Shown: positions 17,340 through 29,665 of the stretch, piece after piece
How the letters are laid out: each line of letters opens with the position of its first letter
How positions within the stretch are numbered: position 1 is the first letter of the stretch
DNA from: Minwuia sp.
GTDB lineage: Bacteria; Pseudomonadota; Alphaproteobacteria; Minwuiales; Minwuiaceae
Assembly (NCBI GenBank): GCA_029210175.1
Contig: JARGPL010000008.1
Location: forward strand, 1 to 62,230
DNA: 62,230 bases
Direction: 5' to 3'
The notes under the pieces: generated by a model
What the model was told of the DNA's origin: nothing
Databases searched by the model: none
What the model saw: only the letters and a program-made list of their open reading frames with translations
Made by a program: the position numbers and the translations under genes

Positions 17340-18037
17340 CGGTCTCCCTCGAACGGGGTTTCAGCGCCGCCTGCCAGCACGATGTCGAAGACATAGCCCA
17401 GCGCAAAGGCTTCCTGCGTCACGCCGATGTCGAAGCGTGAAACCAGCCGATCGCGCGCGCGGGCCGGGACCGCCTGAAAGATCGGGTCCAGGTCCAGCAG
17501 CGGATCACCCGGAAAATACATCTGGGTCACGAGACGACTGGCGATGGTCGGACCGAACAGGGAGAAATGGATATGACCGGGCCGCCAGGCATTGGCATGA
17601 TTGCCCCAGGGGTAGGCCGCCGGACGAATGGTCGTGAAACGATAGACACCGTCAGCGTCCGTCACACTGCGACCGCCGCCGAAGAAGTTCGGGTCGATGG
17701 GCGCGTCATGCTGATCGCCGTCATGGAAATAGCGTCCCGCTGCATTCGCCTGCCAGACCTCCACCAGTTCACCGGCGAGCGGTCGCCCGGCATCATCAAG
17801 CACGCGCCCGGTGACGATGATCCGTTCCCCCAACGGTTCACCGTTGGTGCGGCCATTCATGGTCAGGTCAGTGTCGATGGCTCGCACGTCGTCTTGACCG
17901 TAGACCGGACCTGACGAGGTGGCGGTCCCCTGCGGCAGGGGGATCAGCGGGCGTGTCGGGCCACGCAGTGCCGTCGATTTGTACCCTGCGTCGATGGCGG
18001 GCGGGTGGCTTTGCCAGTCCCGGGCACGATGGCTCAT
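17336..18037 (-). CDS. pcaH: Protocatechuate 3,4-dioxygenase beta subunit
   Basis: The 233-residue subunit carries the non-heme Fe(III) site. The four ligands are visible as Y103 (GRYFHDGD), Y142 (AAYPWGN), H155 and H157 (RPGHIHFS). The N-terminal GYKSTALRGPTRPLIPLPQG is typical of PcaH. It overlaps pcaG by 4 bp downstream and pcaC by 4 bp upstream. With PcaG it forms the heteromultimer that performs intradiol cleavage of protocatechuate supplied by PobA. Confidence 0.96.
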   Translation of the reverse strand: MSHRARDWQSHPPAIDAGYKSTALRGPTRPLIPLPQGTATSSGPVYGQDDVRAIDTDLTMNGRTNGEPLGERIIVTGRVLDDAGRPLAGELVEVWQANAAGRYFHDGDQHDAPIDPNFFGGGRSVTDADGVYRFTTIRPAAYPWGNHANAWRPGHIHFSLFGPTIASRLVTQMYFPGDPLLDLDPIFQAVPARARDRLVSRFDIGVTQEAFALGYVFDIVLAGGAETPFEGDR

Positions 18038-18450
18038 TGATGCCCCTCCCCGGCTTCCGTGTCGATCTCCGCATAGACCTGCTTGATCAGCTTGATGGCA
18101 TGGTTGGCGGCGGGGACCCCGGCATAGACGGCGACGTGCAGCATCGCCTCCCGCACATCCTCCATCGTCGCGCCGGTATTGCGGGTGGCCTTGGCATGCA
18201 GGGTCAGTTCCCCGTCCCGTCCCAGCGCTGCCAGGATGGACAGGGTGACAAGCGAGCGCTCCCGCAGGCTGAAATGCGGCCGGGTCCAGAGCCCCCCCCA
18301 GGCGGTTTCGGTGATGAAGTCCTGAAACTCACCGTCCAGGTCGGTGGCGGACGCACGGGCACTGTCCACATGGGTGTCGCCCAGCACCTTGCGGCGCACT
18401 TCCATCCCCGCCGCATAGCGGTCGGCGTTCTTCAACGGGTCATCAGCCAA
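18034..18450 (-). CDS. pcaC: 4-carboxymuconolactone decarboxylase
   Basis: The 138-residue protein is a stand-alone PcaC of the AhpD-like all-helical family. Visible blocks are GMEVRRKVLGDTHVDSA, TRPHFSLRERSLVTLSILAA, and a C-terminal EAMLHVAVYAGVPAA with the family's active-site region. It decarboxylates the lactone made by PcaB to give the enol-lactone used by PcaD. Overlaps of 8 bp with pcaD and 4 bp with pcaH place it firmly in the operon. Confidence 0.95.
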   Translation of the reverse strand: MADDPLKNADRYAAGMEVRRKVLGDTHVDSARASATDLDGEFQDFITETAWGGLWTRPHFSLRERSLVTLSILAALGRDGELTLHAKATRNTGATMEDVREAMLHVAVYAGVPAANHAIKLIKQVYAEIDTEAGEGHQ

Positions 18451-19237
18451 GATCGTTCTCCCTGAAAAACCGGTCCATCAGGTCCAGCTGTGCCTGCGGC
18501 TGCTCGATACAGGGCAGATGCCCGGCGTCATTGATGATCGCATAGCTGGCACCATCGATCAGACCGGCCAGTTCCCGGACCAGCGCAGGCGTGGTCGACT
18601 TGTCCTCGTCACCCACGATGCAGAGGGCGGGTATTCTCAGTTCTGCCGTGCTCTTCGTGAAGTTCGCATCGCGAATAGCGGCGGAGGTCCCGGCGTAGCC
18701 AGCGACCGGTGTCCGTTCGAACATGTTGCGGTATCCGACAAAGGCAGCGCTCGCAGGCGCCCGGAAAGTCGCGGTGAACCAGCGCTGCATGACGCCATCG
18801 GTCAGCGCGGACAGGCCATCACGTTCCACGGCGTCGATGCGACCGTTCCACATCTCCGCATCACCGATGACATGGCCTGTATCGCAGAGGATGACCGCCC
18901 TGACCTTGTCCGGATGAGAGGCTGCGATGCCTTGCGCGATCATGCCCCCGACCGACAGGCCGCAGATGATCGCGGACGGGACCGCCAGGTGATCCAGCAG
19001 CGCCACCAGATCGCCGACATGATCGTCCATGGCATAGGGTGCGTCCGGGGCATCCGACAGGCCGTGGCCCCGCTTGTCGTAGCGGATGCAGCGAAAGCGA
19101 CCGCGCAGGCCGGCGACCATGTCATCCCAGATCCTGAAATCTGTCCCCAGCGAATTCGCGAAGGCGATTGCGGGCAAGTCAGCCTCCCCCGTGTCCGCAT
19201 GATGCAGGACAACCCCGTTCATTGCCGCAAAGTTCAT
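18443..19237 (-). CDS. pcaD: 3-oxoadipate enol-lactonase
   Basis: The 264-residue alpha/beta hydrolase has nucleophile S95 in CGLSVGGM, the oxyanion segment FANSLGTDFRIWD, and the terminal histidine in DAGHLPCIEQP. ATG 19237 is set by an AGGGGGAAG ribosome site and a family-like start (MNFAAMNGVVLHHADTG); codons further upstream do not resemble the family. PcaD opens the enol-lactone to 3-oxoadipate. The later genes pcaIJF are not in the window. It follows pobA by 37 bp. Confidence 0.93.
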   Translation of the reverse strand: MNFAAMNGVVLHHADTGEADLPAIAFANSLGTDFRIWDDMVAGLRGRFRCIRYDKRGHGLSDAPDAPYAMDDHVGDLVALLDHLAVPSAIICGLSVGGMIAQGIAASHPDKVRAVILCDTGHVIGDAEMWNGRIDAVERDGLSALTDGVMQRWFTATFRAPASAAFVGYRNMFERTPVAGYAGTSAAIRDANFTKSTAELRIPALCIVGDEDKSTTPALVRELAGLIDGASYAIINDAGHLPCIEQPQAQLDLMDRFFRENDLG

Positions 19238-19274
19238 CTGCTTCCCCCTGGTTCTGTCACTGGTTATCCGACCG

Positions 19275-21876
<2,602 letters not shown>

Positions 21877-21905
21877 CCACCGATCCTGGGACGAGGGATA
21901 GACCC

Positions 21906-22742
21906 ATGACGCAGACCGCACAGGTTTCAGATATCTCCGGCCCGCTTTCCGACAGGGATGTGAGCCAGTACCGCGATCAGGGCTATGTCGTGCCACAGGG
22001 CTTTCGCCTGCCGACTGACAAGGTGGATCAGATGCGCGAGGATCTGGACCGCCTGATTGCAGACAACCCGCACCTGTCTGCGGATGCCATGTTCTGTCCG
22101 CATATTCCGGCCCATGGCCCACAGGCACTGAAGGGTGCGGACACCTGGATGGAACACGCAGCCATCCCCGAAATCCTTGATGCCGTGAGCCAGGTGATCG
22201 GCCCGGATTTCCTGCTCTGGGGCACGACGGTGTTCGGCAAACCAGCCCATTCGGGCAAGGAAACGCCCTGGCATCAGGATGGCCAGTACTGGCCCATTCG
22301 CCCCTTGGCCACCTGCTCCGTCTGGATTGCGATCGACGCAGGCACGTCAGAGAACGGATGCCTGCGGGTCATTCCCGGGTCCCACAAGGACCAGCGATTG
22401 CGGGGACATGATCGCAATGACAATGATGGCCTGACCCTGAACCAGGAACTGAAGCCGGAAGAATTCGACGAAGCCGATGCGGTGGAGATCGAACTTCAGC
22501 CCGGCCAGATTTCCCTGCACGATGTCTACATGATCCACGGGTCCCGTCCCAACCGGTCCCCGCGTCGCCGGGCCGGGTACGTCTTGCACTTCATGCCCGC
22601 AAGTTCCCGTTTCGACCGCGGGCTTGGCGCCGACATCGTCAAGCTGACCGGCGGACAGGTCGATTTCGAAACGCGCCCGCTGTACCTGATGCGCGGCACG
22701 GACCTTTCGGGTCAGAACGACTTTGCCGCAGGCAAGGCATAG
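21906..22742 (+). CDS. Phytanoyl-CoA dioxygenase family protein, second copy
   Basis: The 278-residue protein begins at ATG 21906 after GAGGGA. The iron ligands are in TPWHQDGQYWPI and the distal histidine in DVYMIHGSRPNRSPRRR. It shares only general PhyH features with the preceding gene, so the pair is not a recent duplication. The two probably form one transcript. Its TAG stop overlaps the GTG start of ruvX (TAGTG), suggesting coupled translation with that unrelated gene. Substrate unknown. Confidence 0.88.
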   Translation: MTQTAQVSDISGPLSDRDVSQYRDQGYVVPQGFRLPTDKVDQMREDLDRLIADNPHLSADAMFCPHIPAHGPQALKGADTWMEHAAIPEILDAVSQVIGPDFLLWGTTVFGKPAHSGKETPWHQDGQYWPIRPLATCSVWIAIDAGTSENGCLRVIPGSHKDQRLRGHDRNDNDGLTLNQELKPEEFDEADAVEIELQPGQISLHDVYMIHGSRPNRSPRRRAGYVLHFMPASSRFDRGLGADIVKLTGGQVDFETRPLYLMRGTDLSGQNDFAAGKA

Positions 22743-23194
22743 TGCTGCTTGGTCCGGCTGACTTGCGACGGGCGGCAGCGGGCAAGCGGCTTCTGGGTCT
22801 GGACCCGGGCACGAAGACCATTGGTGTCGCCGTTTGCGATTCCGCCCATATGGTCGCCACCCCCCTGCAGGTCATCACACGCAAGAAGCTGGCGGCCGAT
22901 CTTGCTGCACTGCAGCAGATCATCGACGAAACGGATGCCGGTGGCATCGTTGTCGGCCTGCCGCTGAACATGGATGGCACGTCGGGGCCGCGGGCCCAGT
23001 CCGTTCGCGCATTCCAGCGCAGCCTGGAACGGGCGTTCGACCTGCCCATGGCCTTCGTCGATGAACGACTGTCCACCAGCGCCGTGGAGCGCAGCCTGAT
23101 CGAACAGGATGTTTCCCGCCGTCGCCGGGCGGCAGTCATCGACGCCCACGCCGCCGCCTACATCCTGCAGGGCGCGCTGGATCTGAAGATCTGA
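22742..23194 (+). CDS. ruvX: Putative pre-16S rRNA nuclease / Holliday junction resolvase YqgF
   Basis: The 150-residue RNase-H-fold protein has the acidic residues in LLGLDPGTKTIGVAV, IVVGLPLNMDGTSG, FVDERLST and DAHAAAYIL. YqgF/RuvX trims the 5' end of 16S rRNA in E. coli and was earlier predicted to be a Holliday junction resolvase. The start is GTG 22742, overlapping the preceding stop. It is a housekeeping gene in an unusual place next to dioxygenases. Confidence 0.93.
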   Translation: MLLGPADLRRAAAGKRLLGLDPGTKTIGVAVCDSAHMVATPLQVITRKKLAADLAALQQIIDETDAGGIVVGLPLNMDGTSGPRAQSVRAFQRSLERAFDLPMAFVDERLSTSAVERSLIEQDVSRRRRAAVIDAHAAAYILQGALDLKI

Positions 23195-23243
23195 ACAGGT
23201 CAATGATCAAGTGAAGCCAATCGCGAAGCACAGGATCCCGACA

Positions 23244-23402
23244 ATGCCAGATCAAGGCCATGCCGCATCAGACCAGAACGCCGTATGGACGCATCATCAG
23301 CGGCGGGCAGCCCACACGAAGGAAATACCGGCAAGTCCGTTGCCCCTTGCTGCACTGACAGCCATCCAGCTGCTCATCCTGAAGCGCCTCAAGTGGATAT
23401 GA
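23244..23402 (+). CDS. Possible small ORF (52 aa), doubtful
   Basis: ATG 23244 has AGGA upstream. The product starts MPDQGHAASDQNAVWTHHQ and ends in a hydrophobic stretch of Leu and Ile before KRLKWI. I recognise no family and the codon pattern is not convincing. It lies in the 229-bp gap between ruvX and the antiporter and is given only so the gap is described. Confidence 0.18.
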   Translation: MPDQGHAASDQNAVWTHHQRRAAHTKEIPASPLPLAALTAIQLLILKRLKWI

Positions 23403-23423
23403 TGGTCGACGCCTGAGCGCGGC

Positions 23424-25901
23424 TCAATCCTTCATGCGCGCCTCGGCCACCGCTTCGATGGTGGCGCGCAGCTCCGGGCTGGCGGACAGCAGCTTCTGGA
23501 ACGCCGACCGCTCCAGCACCAGCAGGTCGCAGAAACCTTCCGCCACGACGTCGGCATTGCGTGGCGCGTCCTTCAGCAAGGCGATTTCGCCGAAGAACTG
23601 CCCCGACCCCAGCACCACCGGATTCGGCGAAACATCCACCCGGATCGCGCCGGACGAGACGAAATACATCGCCGTACCCGGATCGCCCTTGTGGAAGATG
23701 GCTTCACCCGGCAGCACAAGTTGCGGGCGCAACAGGTCGGTGATTGCGCGAATGCGATCCTGTCCCAGACCTTCGAACAACGGCACGCTGGCCACCAGTT
23801 CGGCCGGATCTAGGCCAAGATCCAGGGCCGGACGCCGACCAAGCCGGTCGTAGCGTTCTTCCAGCTCCCCCTGCAGGCTCGCGTGGATCTCCGCGCCGAT
23901 CACCGCTTCCTCATGCAGCCGGTCATAATCCTGGCGTTCGCGACGCAGGGCCACGCGCTCCAGATACCGCAGCTGCAACTGCCGGGCATAATCCGGGTAC
24001 TGCATCCGCACCGCCGTCAATGCAGCCATGGTCTTGTCGAGACGTTCGTCAAGCATCTGGCACAGACGACCCGAAACCTCCGGCCCCACCAGCGCCTCGA
24101 TATCCGCCATGCCGTCGCGGCGTACATCGGCCAGCACCGCACGCATCGTCCGCAGGCGCTCCATCCGGTCGGCAAACCGCCGGGCCAGCGGCCCGGCAAT
24201 GCCGAACCGGCGCTGCAGCTTCAGCGTCAGCAGGAAACCGCGGCTGAACCCGAGCACCTTGTCACAGGCCTTCGCATATCCTTCCAGGCCACCGTGTTTC
24301 GTCACGTCCAGCATCTCGTCGTTCATGGCCAGAAGGGAACGGGCAATGGCGGACGACAGATACCCCTGCGCGTAGTGGCGCAGGAACCCGCGCCGTTCCT
24401 GCCCAAGGGTGGCCATCAGGGCGACCTTCATCCAGTCGTCGGGACTCAGGTCGGCTTCGTTGGCGGTGTCGGCGCGCGCTGCCACGACCCGTTCCGCATA
24501 GATGTCAGCCACGTCCTGCGCGACCTCATCGGGTATCTTCTGGTTCTCGGCCACATCGACAACCTGATGCTGGATCCGGTCCAGCGCGGTCGAGATGGCG
24601 CGGTTGCGAATGGTCACGTCCGCCGGCGACAGCTTGTCGAGGCCAAACGCCTTCATCACCGTGCCGACCGTGGTTGCGTTGATGAACAGGGTGAACAGCA
24701 CGAAGGCGCAGACAAGGGCGACCACGAAGTCACGGATGTCCTGCGGAATGGCGTCGTTCTCCCAGATGGCCAGGGCAAGCGCGAGCGAAACCGCACCACG
24801 CAGTCCCCCCCACCACATGACGGTGCGAAAGCCGAGACTGACCTCCCCCGTCATGCCAATTCGGCTGAGGATGGGCAGCAGACCATGGGTCAGCAGCGCG
24901 CGGGCCGTGAACGCCGACAGCAGCAGCACCAGCAGGGTCAGCCACATGCCACCGGAAAAGACCGACAGGATCGACGGCACGGCAAGCCCGACAAGCACGA
25001 AGATCAGGGAGTTCGCCCAGAAACCCAGGTTTTCCCAGGTTTCCTGCAGCAGGTGCCAGCCATTGGCAGACATGCCCGTACGGCCCAAAGAGCCCATGAC
25101 CAGCGCCGCCGTCACCACGGCCATGACGCCGGAGACATGCAGGTAATGTTCAGCAACCAGGAATGACAGATAGGCCAGCGAAACGGTCAGCGTCACCTCT
25201 ACCAGTGCCACACCGCCCATCCGGCCGATCAGCCAGACGAAACCACGTGCCATGATGAAACCGACGATGATGCCGCCCAGAAAGACCTTCAGAAACCCGA
25301 GCGCACCACCGACCAGATCGGCCTCCGCATGGCCGATGATCATGGCCGCAAGGATATTGAACAGGACGATCGCCGTCGCATCGTTGAACAGGCTCTCCCC
25401 CTCCACCAGCACGGCAAGGCGCTTCGGTGCGCCGAGGTCCTTGAAGATTGCCACAACGGCAACCGGGTCCGTGGCCGACAGGATGGCGCCCAGCAGCAGG
25501 CAGACCAGGAAACTCATGCCCGAAACCAGCCAGACCGCGCCGCCGACGGCGAACGCGGAAATCATCAGGCCGACAACAGCCAGGAACATGATCGGGCGGA
25601 TGTCGGCCAGCAGCTTGCGAACATCGATTGCCAGACTGCTCTCGAACACCAGCGCGGGCAGAAAGATGAAGATGATGATCTCCGACGTGATCTCCAGCGA
25701 CTCGAAGCTGTGGAAGAGATCGCTGATCACCCCCAGATGCATCGCCCCCGTCAGTTCGCTCAACAGGCCCAGACCGATGCCGACCGCCGCGAGCAGAACC
25801 GTGTATGGAAACCGTATCTTTCTGGCGAGCGGCAGCATCAGCACCGCGATGGTCATCAGGCCGAAAAGCCCGAGTACAGTGGTCCATATCCCCTCATGCA
25901 T
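23424..25901 (-). CDS. CPA1 Na+/H+ antiporter with C-terminal cyclic-nucleotide-binding domain
   Basis: The 825-residue protein starts at ATG 25901 (AGGGGGGA upstream). An NhaP-like transporter domain covers about residues 1-425, with FLPALVFESSLAID, LGAILSATDPVAVVAI and LVEGESLFNDATAIVLFN, the ion-binding ND motif. A long cytoplasmic region (about 425-700) follows, then a cNMP-binding domain with FHKGDPGTAMYFVSSGAIRV and the phosphate cassette FFGEIALLKDAPRNA. The architecture resembles plant SOS1 and sperm SLC9C. It should exchange Na+ and H+ across the inner membrane under control of a cyclic nucleotide, conceivably cAMP from the cyclase at 435-1766. Confidence 0.9.
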   Translation of the reverse strand: MHEGIWTTVLGLFGLMTIAVLMLPLARKIRFPYTVLLAAVGIGLGLLSELTGAMHLGVISDLFHSFESLEITSEIIIFIFLPALVFESSLAIDVRKLLADIRPIMFLAVVGLMISAFAVGGAVWLVSGMSFLVCLLLGAILSATDPVAVVAIFKDLGAPKRLAVLVEGESLFNDATAIVLFNILAAMIIGHAEADLVGGALGFLKVFLGGIIVGFIMARGFVWLIGRMGGVALVEVTLTVSLAYLSFLVAEHYLHVSGVMAVVTAALVMGSLGRTGMSANGWHLLQETWENLGFWANSLIFVLVGLAVPSILSVFSGGMWLTLLVLLLSAFTARALLTHGLLPILSRIGMTGEVSLGFRTVMWWGGLRGAVSLALALAIWENDAIPQDIRDFVVALVCAFVLFTLFINATTVGTVMKAFGLDKLSPADVTIRNRAISTALDRIQHQVVDVAENQKIPDEVAQDVADIYAERVVAARADTANEADLSPDDWMKVALMATLGQERRGFLRHYAQGYLSSAIARSLLAMNDEMLDVTKHGGLEGYAKACDKVLGFSRGFLLTLKLQRRFGIAGPLARRFADRMERLRTMRAVLADVRRDGMADIEALVGPEVSGRLCQMLDERLDKTMAALTAVRMQYPDYARQLQLRYLERVALRRERQDYDRLHEEAVIGAEIHASLQGELEERYDRLGRRPALDLGLDPAELVASVPLFEGLGQDRIRAITDLLRPQLVLPGEAIFHKGDPGTAMYFVSSGAIRVDVSPNPVVLGSGQFFGEIALLKDAPRNADVVAEGFCDLLVLERSAFQKLLSASPELRATIEAVAEARMKD

Positions 25902-26063
25902 CGTGCAATCCCCCCTGGCCGATGCAGCTATTATTGCCGACGATGATAGCACCAAATTGCATGCACGACCCGATTGTTGACGGATTGTGGCCCGTCACAA
26001 TTGACAGGGTGTGGTACAGGATGCAGCTTCACGGACCAACGGGTTCCCCGGCACGAGGATGTC

Positions 26064-27020
26064 ATGCAGACCTATCTGGATTTCGAAAAGCCCCTGGCCG
26101 AACTGGAAGGCAAGGTGCGCGAGTTGCAGCATCTGGCACAAACCAACGAAGCAACCGACATCGACGCCGAAGTCGGCACCCTGCGCGGCAAGGCAACCAA
26201 GTTGCTTCGGGAGACCTACAAGACCCTGACGCCATGGCAGAAGACGCAGGTTGCCCGTCACCCGGAACGGCCGCACACGTCGCATTACATTGAATCGCTG
26301 ATCACCGACTTCACGCCGCTTTGCGGTGACCGGTCCTATGGCGATGACAAGGCGCTGATTGGCGGCATGGGGCGGTTTCGCGGTCGTGGCGTGATGATCC
26401 TGGGAACGGAAAAGGGGCATTCGACAGAAGGCCGCGTGAAGCACAACTTCGGGATGGCCCGGCCGGAAGGCTATCGCAAGGCGCAGCGCCTGATGCGGCT
26501 GGCGGAACGGTTCAAGATGCCCATCCTGACCTTCGTGGACACTGCCGGTGCCTATCCGGGTGTCGGGGCGGAAGAACGCGGCCAGGCGGAAGCCATTGCC
26601 CGCAGCGTCGAGGTCTGTCTGAACGTGAAGGTGCCGATCATCGCCGTCATCATCGGTGAAGGTGGCTCCGGTGGTGCGGTGGCGCTGGCGGTGGGCGATC
26701 AGGTGATGATGCTGGAACATTCGATCTATTCCGTGATCTCGCCCGAAGCCTGTTCGTCGATTCTGTTCAAGACGTCGGACCGCGCCATCGACGCAGCGGA
26801 AGCGCTGAAGCTGACTGCCCAGGACCTCTATCGCCTGAAGGTCGCCGACAGGATCATCGAGGAGCCGGTGGGCGGCGCGCATCGCGATACGGTGCAGACC
26901 CTGATGCGTGTCGGTGATGCCATCGCAGCCGCACTGGAAAAGTTCGAGAATGTCCCGCCCGATATCCTGCTGGAACGGCGACGCGACAAGTTCCTGAAGA
27001 TCGGACGGACGATTTCCTGA
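26064..27020 (+). CDS. accA: Acetyl-CoA carboxylase carboxyltransferase subunit alpha
   Basis: The 318 residues match AccA in length and layout: the N-terminal helix pair (MQTYLDFEKPLAELEGKV), the RPHTSHYIESLITDF linker, and the crotonase-like core with TFVDTAGAYPGVGAEERGQ and GEGGSGGAVALAVGD. With AccD it transfers carboxyl from biotin to acetyl-CoA, the first step of fatty acid synthesis. ATG 26064 follows GAGGA; upstream codons to 25974 are non-conserved. A response regulator gene follows 51 bp later. Confidence 0.96.
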   Translation: MQTYLDFEKPLAELEGKVRELQHLAQTNEATDIDAEVGTLRGKATKLLRETYKTLTPWQKTQVARHPERPHTSHYIESLITDFTPLCGDRSYGDDKALIGGMGRFRGRGVMILGTEKGHSTEGRVKHNFGMARPEGYRKAQRLMRLAERFKMPILTFVDTAGAYPGVGAEERGQAEAIARSVEVCLNVKVPIIAVIIGEGGSGGAVALAVGDQVMMLEHSIYSVISPEACSSILFKTSDRAIDAAEALKLTAQDLYRLKVADRIIEEPVGGAHRDTVQTLMRVGDAIAAALEKFENVPPDILLERRRDKFLKIGRTIS

Positions 27021-27071
27021 TGCATCTGTTTCAGGCAGCTTCATCCAACCGGCTTGATCTGGTGACAGCGC

Positions 27072-28523
27072 ATGTCTGAACCTGCGAAGCATCGCCTGCT
27101 GCTGGTGGAGGACAGCCGATCCCTCGCGCGTACCTATGAGCAGTATCTGCGCGACGAACAGTTCGAGATCGTCGCCGTGGAGAACGGTGCAGACGCCATG
27201 AACGAACTGGCACGCCCGTTCGATGTTGTCCTGCTGGACCTGCGCCTGCCGGACATGGACGGCATGGACATCCTGCAGCGCCTGAATGAGCGGGAGAACC
27301 CGCCACCCGTCATCGTCATCACCGCCCATGGCTCGATCAATATCGCTGTGGAGGCCATGCGGCTTGGCGCGTTTGACTTCCTGGTGAAGCCATTTTCGGC
27401 AGAACGCCTGACCTTTACAGTTCGTCATGCGACAGAACGGTCACGCCTTGCCGCATCAGCAGAAGCGATCTCCGACGATCGGGAAGCGGACGGTTTCGCT
27501 GGTTTCATAGGTAACGCGCCGAAGATGCGGGCTGTCTACAAGACCCTGAAAATGGCCGCGCCGAGCAAGGCGACAGTTTTCGTTGTTGGGGAATCCGGCA
27601 CTGGCAAGGAACTGGCTGCGGGCGCGGTGCACGCCCTCAGTCCCCGATCGAACGGCGCGTTCGTTGCCATCAATTGCGCCGCGATTCCCAAGGGGCTGAT
27701 CGAAAGCGAGATCTTTGGTCATGTGCGGGGTGCCTTCACAGGTGCCGTTCAGGACCGCGAAGGGGCCGCAGCCCGCGCCCATGGCGGCACCTTGTTCCTG
27801 GACGAAATCTGCGAGATGGACCTGGATCTGCAGAGCAAGCTGCTGCGCTTTGTCCAGACCGGCAGTTTCGAACGCGTCGGCGATGGCAAGACCCGCCATG
27901 TGGACGTGCGCTTTGTCTGCGCCACCAACCAGAACCCGATGGAAGCGGTGAAGGCCGGGCGGTTCCGCGAAGACCTGTTCTATCGCCTGCATGTGATCCC
28001 GATCCAGCTGCCGCCGCTGCGGGAGCGCGAAGACGATGTGATGCTGATCGCCGATACCTTCCTGAAGCATTTCGCGAAGGAAGAACGGAAGAAGTTTCGC
28101 CGCTTTTCGCCGGAAACCGCCGCCGCGATGGTTACCCACGGCTGGCCGGGCAACATTCGTGAACTGCAGAACATCGTCCGCTCCATCACCGTCCTGTTCG
28201 ATGGAACAGAAGTCACGCCGGACATGCTGCCGCCGATCTTCAAGGTGCAGCAGCCGGTGCCCGGCGCACGTGCCCCAGCCGCCCCCGGTTTGCCGGGCAT
28301 GCCGGCAGACGGTGAGACACCGGTTGAGGCCGAGGTTCAGGGTGGCGTCGCGTCATGGACCCGCGAACAGGACATTCTCGCGCTGGATGATGTGGAGCGG
28401 GAAGCGATCGAGACCGCGATCCGCATCTGTGGCGGCAACATCGGTCGTGCCGCCGGGTTCCTGGGGGTCAGCCCCTCGACGATCTATCGCAAGAAACAGG
28501 TCTGGGACGCCCGCAACGGCTGA
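27072..28523 (+). CDS. Sigma-54-dependent response regulator, NtrC/LuxO-like
   Basis: The 483 residues have a receiver domain (phospho-acceptor D56 in [13 protein letters not shown]), an AAA+ domain with Walker A GESGTGKE near 173 and the sigma-54 contact loop GAFTGA near 220, and a Fis-type helix-turn-helix at the C-terminus ([20 protein letters not shown]). The receiver opening ([18 protein letters not shown]) resembles LuxO of vibrios more than NtrC or DctD. No histidine kinase or phosphotransferase adjoins it, so it is an orphan here. It should activate sigma-54 promoters after phosphorylation; targets unknown. Confidence 0.88.
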   Translation: MSEPAKHRLLLVEDSRSLARTYEQYLRDEQFEIVAVENGADAMNELARPFDVVLLDLRLPDMDGMDILQRLNERENPPPVIVITAHGSINIAVEAMRLGAFDFLVKPFSAERLTFTVRHATERSRLAASAEAISDDREADGFAGFIGNAPKMRAVYKTLKMAAPSKATVFVVGESGTGKELAAGAVHALSPRSNGAFVAINCAAIPKGLIESEIFGHVRGAFTGAVQDREGAAARAHGGTLFLDEICEMDLDLQSKLLRFVQTGSFERVGDGKTRHVDVRFVCATNQNPMEAVKAGRFREDLFYRLHVIPIQLPPLREREDDVMLIADTFLKHFAKEERKKFRRFSPETAAAMVTHGWPGNIRELQNIVRSITVLFDGTEVTPDMLPPIFKVQQPVPGARAPAAPGLPGMPADGETPVEAEVQGGVASWTREQDILALDDVEREAIETAIRICGGNIGRAAGFLGVSPSTIYRKKQVWDARNG

Positions 28524-28529
28524 TCCGGT

Positions 28530-29579
28530 TCAATCGAACGTCAGGTCACCATCGGGCAGCGGCGCGAAATATCCGTCCACGGTTGCGTCGTCCACGTCCG
28601 CCAGGGTCGGCGGCTGCCATTGCGGCTTCTGATCCTTGTCGATGACCGTGGCACGGGTGCCTTCGTAGAAGTCATGCCCGGCGATGACACGGTTCACCAT
28701 GCGCCATTCCATCTGCATGCAGCTGCGGAAGTCACGTGCCGTCCCATCCCGCACCTGACGATAGGCGATCCTGAGCGATGTCGGTGACTTCGTGCGCATG
28801 ATCGATGCCTGCTTGGCCGCCCACTCGCCACCGTCGGCATCCAGCGCGGCAAGAATCGCGGCCACGCCGTCACCACCAAACAAGCGATCCAGATCCACGC
28901 GTCGTGCAGCCAGATCCGACGCACCGAGGTCCCCGGCATGTGCCGCAATCACGGCTGTCGCATCTGCATGGCTGTTGATCGGTGCCTCAGCCAGCGCCGC
29001 GATCAATGCTTCCTGCCGGTCCGACGCCACATAGGCGTCCGCGACACCCGCATGCAGACTGTCAGCGGCTTTCAGCCGCGCGCCAGTCAGAGCCAGCCAG
29101 AGTCCCACACGACCCGGCGCGCGTGACAGGAAATACGATCCGCCCACGTCAGGGAACAGGCCGATACCGGTTTCCGGCATCGCGAATGTCACACGCTCCG
29201 TCGCGACCCGATGACTGCCGGGAATCGACACGCCACAACCGCCACCCATCACGATCCCGTCGAGCAGGGATATCCAGGGTTTCGGGAAATGGTGGATGTC
29301 CGCGTTCAGGCGGTATTCATCATGATAGAAGTCGTAGGGGTATCGCCCGCCCGACCGTCCCTCATCATAGAGCTTGCGGATATCGCCACCGGCGCAGAAT
29401 GCACGGTCACCCGCCCCCTGGACCAGCACTGCACGCACGCCGTCGTCAGCCCGCCAATCCTTGAGGCGCGCATGCAGCGCGACGCACATTTCATGGGTCA
29501 GCGCATTCAGCGCCTTGGGTCGGTTGAGCAGCACCGTGGCCAGGCCACCGTTCCTGCCGAAGATGATTTCGTCTTCCAT
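28530..29579 (-). CDS. 3-hydroxyisobutyryl-CoA hydrolase
   Basis: The 349-residue crotonase-fold protein has the hydrolase subtype features: FCAGGDIRKLYDEG, LDGIVMGGGCGVSIPG, and PETGIGLFPDVGGSYFLSRAPG with the catalytic Glu, plus a C-terminal helical extension of about 90 residues absent from plain enoyl-CoA hydratases. It removes CoA from 3-hydroxyisobutyryl-CoA in valine breakdown. It converges with the response regulator gene (6-bp gap) and has no adjacent valine-pathway genes. Confidence 0.9.
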   Translation of the reverse strand: MEDEIIFGRNGGLATVLLNRPKALNALTHEMCVALHARLKDWRADDGVRAVLVQGAGDRAFCAGGDIRKLYDEGRSGGRYPYDFYHDEYRLNADIHHFPKPWISLLDGIVMGGGCGVSIPGSHRVATERVTFAMPETGIGLFPDVGGSYFLSRAPGRVGLWLALTGARLKAADSLHAGVADAYVASDRQEALIAALAEAPINSHADATAVIAAHAGDLGASDLAARRVDLDRLFGGDGVAAILAALDADGGEWAAKQASIMRTKSPTSLRIAYRQVRDGTARDFRSCMQMEWRMVNRVIAGHDFYEGTRATVIDKDQKPQWQPPTLADVDDATVDGYFAPLPDGDLTFD

Positions 29580-29665
29580 ATCACGCTCGCTCCCCTGCGC
29601 GCAAAATCGCCACCACCATCGGCCACTCCCCGCGACCGCCGGTCAGTCTATCGCCCCCGGGCCGA

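Noticed and set aside
26003-26040. Sigma-70 promoter (TTGACA) for accA
   Set aside because: No acceptable -10 sequence lies 16-19 bp downstream of the TTGACA.
25995-27428. A 477-codon open frame on the minus strand
   Set aside because: It runs opposite accA and the response regulator, both certain genes, and shows no motif.
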